NCBI GenBank assembly: GCA_000012145.1
Contig: CP000053.1
Location: forward strand, 930,001-994,000
DNA from: Rickettsia felis URRWXCal2
GTDB lineage: Bacteria; Pseudomonadota; Alphaproteobacteria; Rickettsiales; Rickettsiaceae
Length of the DNA stretch: 64,000 nucleotides
Direction: 5' to 3'
The notes under the pieces were generated by a model that saw only the letters and a program-made list of their open reading frames with translations, was not told where the DNA came from and did no database searches. A program made the translations under genes and the position numbers. Position 1 is the stretch's first letter. Each line of letters opens with the position of its first letter. Positions 8,859-17,500 of this stretch are shown in pieces.

Positions 8859-9430
8859 TTATCTGCCAGTTGAGATATTTCTTTTTGACTGATTATTTAA
8901 AGCTTTCCGTTGTACCATACTATTACCTTTAGTGCTTGCTTTTATGTTAACCATTCCTGTTGGAATGGAACTTCCAATATTTAAAGCTTTCTGCAGTATT
9001 TTTCTAGGTATGTGACTAAATCCTATATCATGTTTTTTACTGTTTTCTAAGTTTTTCTTTAAATTAATCACATGACTAAAGCCGACACTTGCAATCACAT
9101 TATATCCTTTACCACAAATCTCATTAATTACGTCCGTCATATATTGTTCACGGTTCTCATTATAAAGCGGTGTATTTTTTAAGTGTTCTAAATTCTTACC
9201 TTCTAGGCTAATAACCTTAATTTTATTTTCTTTAGCTATCTTATATAAAAGAGCGTCTTGTAATATAGGCGTATTTTCTAGTTCTGCAGGTAGTTTTATA
9301 GGAGTATCAGGATTTTTTTCATTATACTCTAATATAGTTGCTATTTTAATTATGTCTTTCATACCTAGATTTTCGCCATATTGCTTACGTTCAATAGCTA
9401 TTACCGTATTTTTATTAATAAAGAAATACT
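8859..9430 (-). pseudogene. TraB/TIKI-like C-terminal fragment
   Basis: The frame is open from about 9430 to the stop at 8859 and overlaps the end of the LRR gene in another frame. It reads TVIAIERKQYGENLGMKDII, later REQYMTDVINEICGKGYNV and ASVGFSHVINLKKNLE. The pattern of an E-R-x-x-Y/M-helix, then G-x-N-V-x-A-x-VG-x-x-H resembles the C-terminal part of TraB/TIKI or ChaN-like proteins; this is a tentative call. An ATG at 9362 exists but cuts into the conserved region, so the N-terminus is probably missing or supplied by the upstream LRR frame through a one-base shift near 9415-9430. Confidence 0.45.
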
Positions 9431-10578
9431 GTAGAAAGATAGGCGACTCCTAGATCTCCTAATTTAATGTTCATAAGGGCTAATTTTTTTAGAGAATTGT
9501 TTTTTTGTAGCATGTTCGCTATTGCTTCAAAACCTAGATCTCCTATTTCAATATTATTGCTTATTAGTAAAGTTTCTAACGCTTTATTTTCGGTTAATGC
9601 AGTAGTAAGTTCTTTTATATTATTATGGGTTAAATTATTGTCATTAAGATTTAGAGTTTTTAACCATGGATTTAATTTTAAAGCAGATGCTATATATTTT
9701 ATTCCATCCCCTAAGTTATTTTTGTTTAAACCTAAAGTGTCAATGGGGGTTGAGGTTAAAAAGCTTTCAATTACTTCTGCACTTTTTTCGGAAATTCTTG
9801 TTTCATTTAATATTAATTCTTTAATATATTGATTAGCCATTAAAGCATGAAGTAACTTTATGACTCCCTCGTTTCTAAGGTTATTATACCCTAAATTTAA
9901 CGACATTAATTTTGCACTGCTAATATTATTTGCGATAATTTCTATCCCTTCGGCAGTAATATTAATTTGTCCTATATCTAAGGATTTTAACGGTAGTTTT
10001 GAATGAAACAACTCACTAATAATTGCTGCTCCTTTATTTCCTACTTCACTACTACCTAATGCTAAAGAACTTAAATTAGGGTGGTTTTTAATAGCATCTA
10101 TTAATATTCTTAAATCTTCTATTTTCAGCGAAATAAAATTTAAAGATAAATATTCAAGGGAGGTATTATCTGCTAAAGCATTGATAAGAATTTTTATTTT
10201 TTCACTATCTAAAGAAGTAGAATTCAGGTTTAAATGTGATATTTTATTTAACTTTACAATTTTGCTTAGATTTTTTATATCATCGTTACTAAGGTTGCTG
10301 CCGTATAAATCAATTTCTTTTACTACAGTATTTTTCTCTAAAGTTTTAATTACAATTGACAAAAAACTACTATCTTCTTCATACGATAGTTCTACACGAA
10401 CAATTTCAGGATCATTATTCTTAATTTTCTGCAATAATAAATCTTTAGGGTTAAGATCAAATTTTTGTCTTTTAGGAGACTCATCTTTCTTAAAATCATC
10501 TATGCTAGGTAAAACTGTTTGTTCCAAAGGACGTTTTAAATCTTCTCTCTTCTTTAACTCTTGCACCACTTCTCTCAT
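9415..10578 (-). CDS. Leucine-rich-repeat protein (ribonuclease-inhibitor-like LRR)
   Basis: The 387-residue product has a charged N-terminus (residues 1-60, Lys/Asp/Glu-rich, no signal peptide). About ten LRR units of about 28 residues follow, of the RI/NLR type (LxxLxLxxNxLxxxGxxxL), for example LKTLNLNDNNLTHNNIKEL. Such proteins are protein-binding and in intracellular bacteria are often effectors, but no secretion signal can be seen. The frame ends abruptly inside a repeat (GDLGVAYLSTVFLY) and an overlapping frame continues with unrelated TraB-like sequence. The C-terminus therefore appears frameshifted or fused. Function inferred only from the fold. Confidence 0.7.
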   Translation of the reverse strand: MREVVQELKKREDLKRPLEQTVLPSIDDFKKDESPKRQKFDLNPKDLLLQKIKNNDPEIVRVELSYEEDSSFLSIVIKTLEKNTVVKEIDLYGSNLSNDDIKNLSKIVKLNKISHLNLNSTSLDSEKIKILINALADNTSLEYLSLNFISLKIEDLRILIDAIKNHPNLSSLALGSSEVGNKGAAIISELFHSKLPLKSLDIGQINITAEGIEIIANNISSAKLMSLNLGYNNLRNEGVIKLLHALMANQYIKELILNETRISEKSAEVIESFLTSTPIDTLGLNKNNLGDGIKYIASALKLNPWLKTLNLNDNNLTHNNIKELTTALTENKALETLLISNNIEIGDLGFEAIANMLQKNNSLKKLALMNIKLGDLGVAYLSTVFLY

Positions 10579-11152
10579 ATTAAACTCTTGTTTTAAATTA
10601 ATAGTATTTTCTAATTCTGTATTTCTATTTTAGAATCATTAATAAATTACTAAATTTTTAATATTTTTTCAACTTATATTTTATTTTTATTAGATTATAC
10701 TGATAATCTCTTCTAATTATATTTAAGTAATTAGAGTTAGATATGGTTTGAGAATTGTACGAAATTTTTAATCTTGCAGTGAATGGAAAATATGTTCTAA
10801 TTAGCAACGTAAATTGATCTTTCATGATAAGACTCCCTATTAAGCACTAATAAGTCAAACATAACTATAAATATTATTGCCATTACTAATTATAATTAAA
10901 TCATAATTTGACAACAAAAATAGTAATTTATTCTGACTTTATACTTTACTAGGAAGCTAAGCTAGATAAGTATTTATTTTAAAAATAAATCATAAGATAT
11001 TTATATAAGTTAACACATAAATTAAATATTCTGAAATGTAATCTAAATAAAAAGTAATATAATTTAATAAACTGTAACTTTTTTAGTTGCAGCTGGCTAT
11101 TCCACTTCCAATGATGAAATGCCTTTAATTGGGTATCGGCACAACTATGTAC

Positions 11153-11341
11153 AATACCGGACAATTTTTATTCTATGTCATTCCCGCGTAGGCGGGAATC
11201 CAGTAAAGTAAAGCTTTTTTTTAAAAGCTTTACTTTACAAAAACTATATAATAAAAAATCTTTAAAATTAAAGATTTTTTAGCCTGGTTCCCTGCTTTCG
11301 CAGGGATGACATCGAGAGTTTTTAAAAACTGTCCGGTACTA
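11153..11341. repeat. MITE-like long palindrome with TACCGGAC ends, copy A
   Basis: ATACCGGACA on the left and TGTCCGGTAC on the right bracket about 190 bp. Inside are mirrored modules: TGTCATTCCCGC..., an AAAGTAAAGCTTTT/AAAAGCTTTACTTT palindrome, an AATCTTTAAAATTAAAGATT palindrome, and a CAGGGATGACAT end. The same modules occur in reversed order at 20373-20567. The flanks AACTATGT and ACATAGTT add an outer inverted repeat. The rest of the 10579-11604 gap is AT-rich with no supported gene. Confidence 0.75.
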
Positions 11342-11454
11342 CGACCACATAGTTATTAATATATTTAAAGTTAAAAAATTATTTTGTTATTGCAATTTTT
11401 TAATTTTTACTGTAATTGTAATCAACTATTATTAATAACAATAGACTTATTGCA

Positions 11455-11600
11455 TAACGTAGTTAATAAAGAGGAATTTGAAGAAAACACGAAGCACAGG
11501 ACCGCAGCATACATTATAGTACGTGAGGATGAGGGGCTAGGATTGAGGTACAAATTACCTTTAGAAACAAGTTATGCAATAAGTCTAATAAAAAGTAACT
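11455..11600 (+). repeat. Rickettsial palindromic-element-like repeat upstream of the spoT-like gene
   Basis: This unit translates in one frame as EEFEENTKHRTAAYI and VREDEGLGLRYKLPLE, the peptide typical of rickettsial palindromic elements. Related DNA with CCGCAGCGTACATA and AGTACGTGAGGAT lies at 31918-32030 and 46250-46385. It sits directly before the start at 11605 and may carry or disturb that gene's promoter. Confidence 0.6.
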
Positions 11601-11604
11601 TTTT

Positions 11605-12276
11605 ATGGAAGATATAAGCTCTTGGAAAGAAAAGTTTGAATTTTGCGTTTATGCTAAGAAACTACTTGATAAACTTGAATATTTAAACACTAAAGTAAAA
11701 AAAACTGTAGACCTTGAAGAAATTAAAAAAGGTATCTACTATGCTCGTAAATATCACGGTTCGCAAATGCGTCAATCAGGCGATCCGTATTATTCCCACC
11801 CGATTGAGGTGGCGATTATGCTTGCGGTATTTGTAGCTGAAGAAGCTCCTAAACTTTATACTTCTAACATGATAAATGCTGCTCTACTTCATGATACTAT
11901 TGAAGATACAGAACTTACCGAAGAAGTCATAACTGCAATTTTTGGGCTAGAAGTTGCAAACCACGTAGAGGGTTTAACTAGAATCAAACCTTACGGAAAA
12001 ATTAGTGCAGAAGAAAGCCTCAATTTATTAATTCAGCAAAAAAGATATGATACAGCTCTCATAAAATTATTTGATAGAATCCATAATATACAAACATTAG
12101 GAGCTAAATCACCTGAGAAAGCGAAGAAGATTATTGAAGAAACTTTAATAACCTTTACAACTTTTAGTGTATATATAGAAATACCAAAAATTACCCAGCA
12201 TATAATTAATTTATGTTATCAAGGTTTAGCAATTACTCCTCCTGTAAATCAAGAGCAAGATATTTTTTCTTTTTAG
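11605..12276 (+). CDS. HD-domain (p)ppGpp hydrolase, SpoT-like, hydrolase domain only
   Basis: The 223-residue product matches the N-terminal hydrolase domain of RelA/SpoT. The metal/nucleotide motifs are seen: YARKYHGSQMRQSGDPYYSHP, the HD pair in ALLHDTIEDT, and the later Asp in IKLFDRIHNIQTL. There is no synthetase, TGS or ACT domain, so it could only degrade alarmone. Rickettsiae are known to carry several split spoT paralogues. The C-terminal 40 residues diverge from the family and end in a convergent overlap of 44 bp with the MFS gene. Activity is inferred from the retained metal ligands. Confidence 0.85.
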   Translation: MEDISSWKEKFEFCVYAKKLLDKLEYLNTKVKKTVDLEEIKKGIYYARKYHGSQMRQSGDPYYSHPIEVAIMLAVFVAEEAPKLYTSNMINAALLHDTIEDTELTEEVITAIFGLEVANHVEGLTRIKPYGKISAEESLNLLIQQKRYDTALIKLFDRIHNIQTLGAKSPEKAKKIIEETLITFTTFSVYIEIPKITQHIINLCYQGLAITPPVNQEQDIFSF

Positions 12277-13588
12277 GAAAATTACCAATAGCTTGTTCTA
12301 AATTTTGGAAATGAAATATTCCCCATATAAATCCTATAACTACAGGAATAGTAATAATTAATATTCCCCAATTACCAAAGTATTTCATAAAATAAACAAG
12401 TCCGAAAGAAGTAATAATTGATATAAACGCTCGTGATAAAGCATACATAAAACTAGCATATGTAAAGCGTTTAAATACAGAAAAGTGTTTATAAAAAATA
12501 GCCATACCAGAAGAACAAGAAAGTGAAAATGTAATAAGAATAATTTGAACTATCAATAAATCAGAAGACAAATTTATATTATCTAGCAAATATGGAAAAA
12601 TTAAAATAGTAATAGTAAATATCACTGTTTTAAATTTAATAAGAGTTAACGGATATACATAATAACTAAGATATGTCCAAATTATAGCTCCTAATACTTG
12701 AAATATTGAAACAATGAGATTTTGGTGTATTACCTGTTCTGAAGTAAAGTAAAAAGAATCTCTAAGTATAGTACCACAATGAAAGTAAATAATATAAAAA
12801 CATACGGGCCATGCACATTGTATTAAAAATAATGCTAAAGAAGTTTTTTGGTTAACTTTTTCTTTCCATATAGGATTATCTTCTAACTTTTTAATGCTAA
12901 TTTTTTCTAAAGCCGGTTCTAAGGATTTTTTTAATTGTCGTTTTGCATCAACAAATTCTGCCGTTTCTCTAGGGCGTGTTCTAGCAACAGCTCCTACAAT
13001 CGCTATAATAGCTCCGATCCAAAAAGCAATACGCCAATTAAAACCTTGAGTGGTAGTAAAAGTGGCAATACCTAATGCAACAAACCCTCCCAAACTAGAA
13101 GAAATGGTAATTAATGCAACAGCAGGATATTGTATAGGAGGTTTTGTTATTTCAGTAACATAAAGCTCTGCTCCTATCATTTCTCCCATCGATGACATAC
13201 CTTGCACGATACGACATATAGTTACTACCCAAGCAGCACTAGCTCCTACTTGTGCGTATGTAGGGAAAGTAGCCATAGCAACACAAGAAATAGACATCAA
13301 AGTAGTAGTTATAACTACTGTACTTTTCCTACCTATATTATCACCTATCCATCCAAATATTAAAGCTCCGAATGGTCTTAATAAATATGTTGAACAAAAA
13401 GCAGCGGCCGTATAAAGTGCTGCAACATGAGCATCAGCCTTTGGATAAAATAACTCATTTAAAAACACTGCCATATGCACATATAACATAAGGTCAAAAT
13501 ATTCAAGAAATGTTCCTATGGATAATAATCCAATTGCTTCTTTTTGCTCTCTTGTTAAATTTCTTTGCTCTTTCTCATAGCCACGCAT
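12233..13588 (-). CDS. proP: MFS transporter, ProP-like (metabolite:H+ symporter family)
   Basis: The 451-residue product has 12 predicted membrane segments. The MHS-family start (TREQKEAIGLLSIGTFLEYFDLMLY) and the loop 2-3 signature GWIGDNIGRKSTVV are clear. It resembles ProP-type osmolyte or dicarboxylate symporters, of which rickettsiae carry several paralogues; the substrate cannot be told from sequence. The conserved RxxQGxxxxGE motif is present as RIVQGMSSMGEMIGAELY. The last 44 bp overlap the convergent spoT-like gene. No frameshift is seen. Confidence 0.85.
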   Translation of the reverse strand: MRGYEKEQRNLTREQKEAIGLLSIGTFLEYFDLMLYVHMAVFLNELFYPKADAHVAALYTAAAFCSTYLLRPFGALIFGWIGDNIGRKSTVVITTTLMSISCVAMATFPTYAQVGASAAWVVTICRIVQGMSSMGEMIGAELYVTEITKPPIQYPAVALITISSSLGGFVALGIATFTTTQGFNWRIAFWIGAIIAIVGAVARTRPRETAEFVDAKRQLKKSLEPALEKISIKKLEDNPIWKEKVNQKTSLALFLIQCAWPVCFYIIYFHCGTILRDSFYFTSEQVIHQNLIVSIFQVLGAIIWTYLSYYVYPLTLIKFKTVIFTITILIFPYLLDNINLSSDLLIVQIILITFSLSCSSGMAIFYKHFSVFKRFTYASFMYALSRAFISIITSFGLVYFMKYFGNWGILIITIPVVIGFIWGIFHFQNLEQAIGNFPKKKKYLALDLQEE

Positions 13589-13793
13589 AAATTCTTTACA
13601 AAAAATTAAATTGTAAAGAAACTTATACTGTTTTATATAAAAGTCAATAGGAATTTTCGCTTTATACGATAAATAAAGAAATGAAGTGCAACTTAACCTA
13701 CTTCATATACTGATGCGTTGATCTTATGTGAATATGGCATAATCTCACCGATAATGGAAAACTAAGACCTACTAAAAACCAAGTTTAATAAAA

Positions 13794-14509
13794 TTAATAG
13801 CCCGAATATTGTTTGAATAAATAATTAATATATTCAATCAAAGCTACTGAAGCGACAATTATAGCTAAATTAATAAAACGATTTAATTTTGATTGAGGAA
13901 GATCAAAATATTTATAAAACAGCCCCCAAGAAATAGTAAAACCGAGTAATCCCCAAAATACCGTCCATACCCAAGCAAGACAATTCACCTCAATAATTGT
14001 AAGATAAGCTACCATCGGTACGGTTAATAGCCATAAAAACGCTCCAAATATATAAGGGTATTTTTGAATAATCTCTTCTTTGGTTAAACTATATATAACA
14101 GCAATAACCATTATTCCAATTGTTATAGAGGCAATAATATCAACCGGATAATGATAGCCCTTATAAATCAGCGAAAATCCCATACCGGTTAAAATCACTA
14201 CTACTATTATCCTTAATAAGGAGTGTCTAATATTTGCAAAAAACCAACCGTAAAATACTACGCCGCTGCTCATATGACCGCTAGGGAAAGCAAAACCTTT
14301 AATATTTAGAGCAGGATTTAAAGGTATTTCAAATGTATATTTTAATAATATATTTAAAATTGTAGTGAAAAGTAATACACAAATAGCTTGTGCAAATAGT
14401 TGCTTCCTAAATATAGTAAATCCGAGTATTATAATAATCTCATAACAATATTCTTGTCCAAATAACAAAAAAAATTTTGTTAAATATTGAAAAAAATATC
14501 CTTATTCAT
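13794..14509 (-). pseudogene. PAP2-family membrane phosphatase, frameshifted at codon ~7
   Basis: The body (13794-14468, about 224 residues) is a multi-spanning PAP2/type 2 phosphatidic acid phosphatase. It has FPSGHMSSG (catalytic His motif) and YKGYHYPVDIIASI (second His/Asp motif). The only start in the continuous frame is a TTG without a good ribosome binding site. An ATG at 14509 begins MNKDIFF in another frame and hits a stop two codons later. Adding one T in the T7 run (14490-14496) would give MNKDIFFQYLTKFFLLFGQEY and a full first membrane helix. So the native gene is probably longer by about 14 residues and frameshifted at a homopolymer. The substrate may be a lipid phosphate or undecaprenyl pyrophosphate. 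Confidence 0.7.
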
Positions 14510-14568
14510 TGCTTTACTTAATTTTATTTATATATAATTGAAGTTATCATAAATAATAAGCTATAGAT

Positions 14569-17500
14569 ATGAAAAATATTTTTCGCAAATTTGTATTTGC
14601 TATTTTCTTATGTTTAATAAATTTACAACTAATTGCTGCAAGCTTTAACGAAAAAATACCTTTATATTTTAAGTTAACTAACGAAAATCTGTTAGCAGGG
14701 CAAAATTCGTTAAATATTGACCTTTGCGACTCTAGAATTAAAGAATGGTGTACAAAGCCGCAAAGAGAGCTAGGGCTTAACGGAAAAAGAATGAACGATT
14801 ACATATCTATTTCGCCTGATATTAAAGGAGAATGGCGATTTGGCTGGTGGTATAACATAAATTTTACTCCAGAAAGCAATTTTGCAGCTCATCAAACTTA
14901 TAAGATTACTATCGAAGATTATATATTTCCTCATTTTATCAGTCTAAAAAGTAATAATATAAGTTTTACAACTTTACCTCTACTTCCTGTTATTAAAGAA
15001 ATGAATTATCTACAGGATAATATCGATATTTCCAAAAAATTCGTTCAAACTAAAATAGCCTTTAACTACCCTATAGAGCCTAAAACTTTAGAGGAAAGAA
15101 TAGAGTTTATAAAATCTTCAACCAAAGAAAAATTACCGTTTTCTATCAAATTCAACACGTATAATACGGAAACTACGATTATTACTAATATACCACCGCT
15201 TACAGATAAAGAAGATACTGTTTCCGTAATTATAAAAGACGGTGTTAAACCTCTATATGGTGGAGAAATTTTTACATATAAAAATGTAGAAGATCAAAAT
15301 AATAAGACGCCGAATAATATAAGATATTCTTATAAAGAAAATGTATTAATTCCAAGTCTATCCTCATATTTAAAAATCACTAATAGTACTGCTACAATTG
15401 TTAAAGATGATAAGCTAAAACCGGAACAGATAATTATAATTACTACAAATACACCGGTTTCGGGTGAGGAAATAAAAAAACATTTAGAGTTATTTTTATT
15501 ACCGCAGGATAAGCCGGCTTTCTTAGGAGTTGCAGGCAAAAAAAACTATAAATGGCAAAGCCCGAAAGAAATAACCGATGATATTCTTAAATCGAGTAAA
15601 AAAATAAATTTTGAGCTTTTACCTTCCGTCCCAAGCATTACTACTATGCATAGTTTCAAAGTAGATACCCTTGCCTCAAGAACTTTGCTTATTAAAGTCA
15701 ATAAAGGTGTTAAAACATCAGATAATTTAACACTTGGCTCAGATTATTCTCAAATAGTACAAATACCCGATAATCCTAAAGAAGTTAAGCTAATGTCTGA
15801 CGGTTCTATTCTTTCATTAGCCGGCGAAAGAAAGCTTCCCGTATATTCACTTGGCATAGATAAATTATATGTAGAAATCGATAAGATTAATCAGCAAGAA
15901 ATTAATCACTTAATCAGCCAAACAAATAGATATAATATTTTCCAAAACCCAACTTTCATAAATGAATATAATTTTAATGAGTATAATATTTCTGAAGTAT
16001 TTCAAGAGGAAGTAATAGTTAATTCCCCCAATTTAAATTTACCTAATTATACCTATTTAGATTTCAGCAAATATTTTAATTTAGAAGAAGCAGGCAGCTA
16101 TTCTAAGGGATTATTTCTAGCAAAAGTTTATGCTAAAGACAATAATAATAACATTATATCTCAAGATAAAAGATTAATTTTAGTTACCGATCTTGGTTTT
16201 ATAGTAAAAACCGATAAAAGCGGAACACATCATATATTTGTTTCTTATATCAGTAACGGTAAACCGGCCGGTGGCGTTAAAGCAGATATTATAGGACTTA
16301 ACGGTGAGGTGTTAGTAAGCAGCAAAACCGATAGTAAAGGACATGCCGTTTTATCAAATATAAATGATTTTACAAAAGAAAAAACTCCAGTGGCTTATAT
16401 ATTAACTACTAAGGATGATTTTTCGTTTATGCCGAGTAGAATTGATAGGCAAGTTAATTATTCTCGGTTTGATGTAGCAGGAGCCGTTAGTTCCGATCAA
16501 GGGTTAAAAGCTTATTTATTTTCCGATCGTGGCATCTATAGACCAAGCGAGCAAGGCCATATAGGTATTATGCTCAAACAAACCGATTGGCAAGGAAAAT
16601 TTGACGGCTTACCTTTAGAAATACAAGTAACTAACCCTAGAGGAAAAGTAATAGATAAAAGTAAAATAGCTCTAGATGCAGAAGGATTCGGCGAATATTT
16701 ATTCTCAACCCTTGATGATTCCTTAACCGGCTTATATAATATAAGCTTATATTTAGTAGGAGATAAAGGCACAAATAACTATCTTAATAGCGTATCTGTC
16801 AGGGTTGGTGATTTTCAGCCTGACCGCATGAAAATAAACATAAACTTCAATAACTCACAAGATGAGCTATGGACGAATCCAAAAGATCTTAAAGCAAATG
16901 TTAATCTTATAAATCTTTACGGCACTCCTGCAGCAAATAGAAAAGTCAGCGGCTTTATTGATATTAGACCCACCGAGTTTTTCGTACTTAGCTTTAAAGA
17001 GTATAAATTTTATAGTAGCAAAGGAAATAAAGAGTTTTTTAACGAACGTTTAGGAGATATTACTACCGACTCTACAGGTACGGCAAATTTTGATCTTAAC
17101 CTTGAAAAATATTATAACGCTACTTTTAGTCTAACATTTTCGGCGGAAGGATTTGAGCCTGACTCAGGAAGAAGCGTAAACGCAAGCAAATCGCTTATAG
17201 TTTCACCTCTGCCTTATATTATAGGATTTAGAAGCGATAGCGATCTAAAATATATTAAGAAAAAAACTACTTCAGCAATAGAATTCATAGCCATATCAAA
17301 TAAAGCAGAAAAAGTAGCTGCACCTAATTTAACTCTTAACTTAAAAAAGATTAATTATGTAAATAACTTAGTAGCAGATAGTAACGGTAATTATTCTTAC
17401 AGTTCAGTACCTATTGAAACTAATATATCTTCCGCCAAGGTTAATATCACGGCAAATGAAAGTTATATTTATAACGTGCCTACTAAAGAAGCAGGCGATT

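Noticed and set aside
10979..11164. Short minus-strand frame before the MITE-like copy A
   Set aside because: AT-rich, no ribosome binding site, ends within repeat DNA.
11384..11617. Frame upstream of the spoT-like gene as a real protein
   Set aside because: Its conserved part is the palindromic-element peptide; it overlaps the start of the supported gene.
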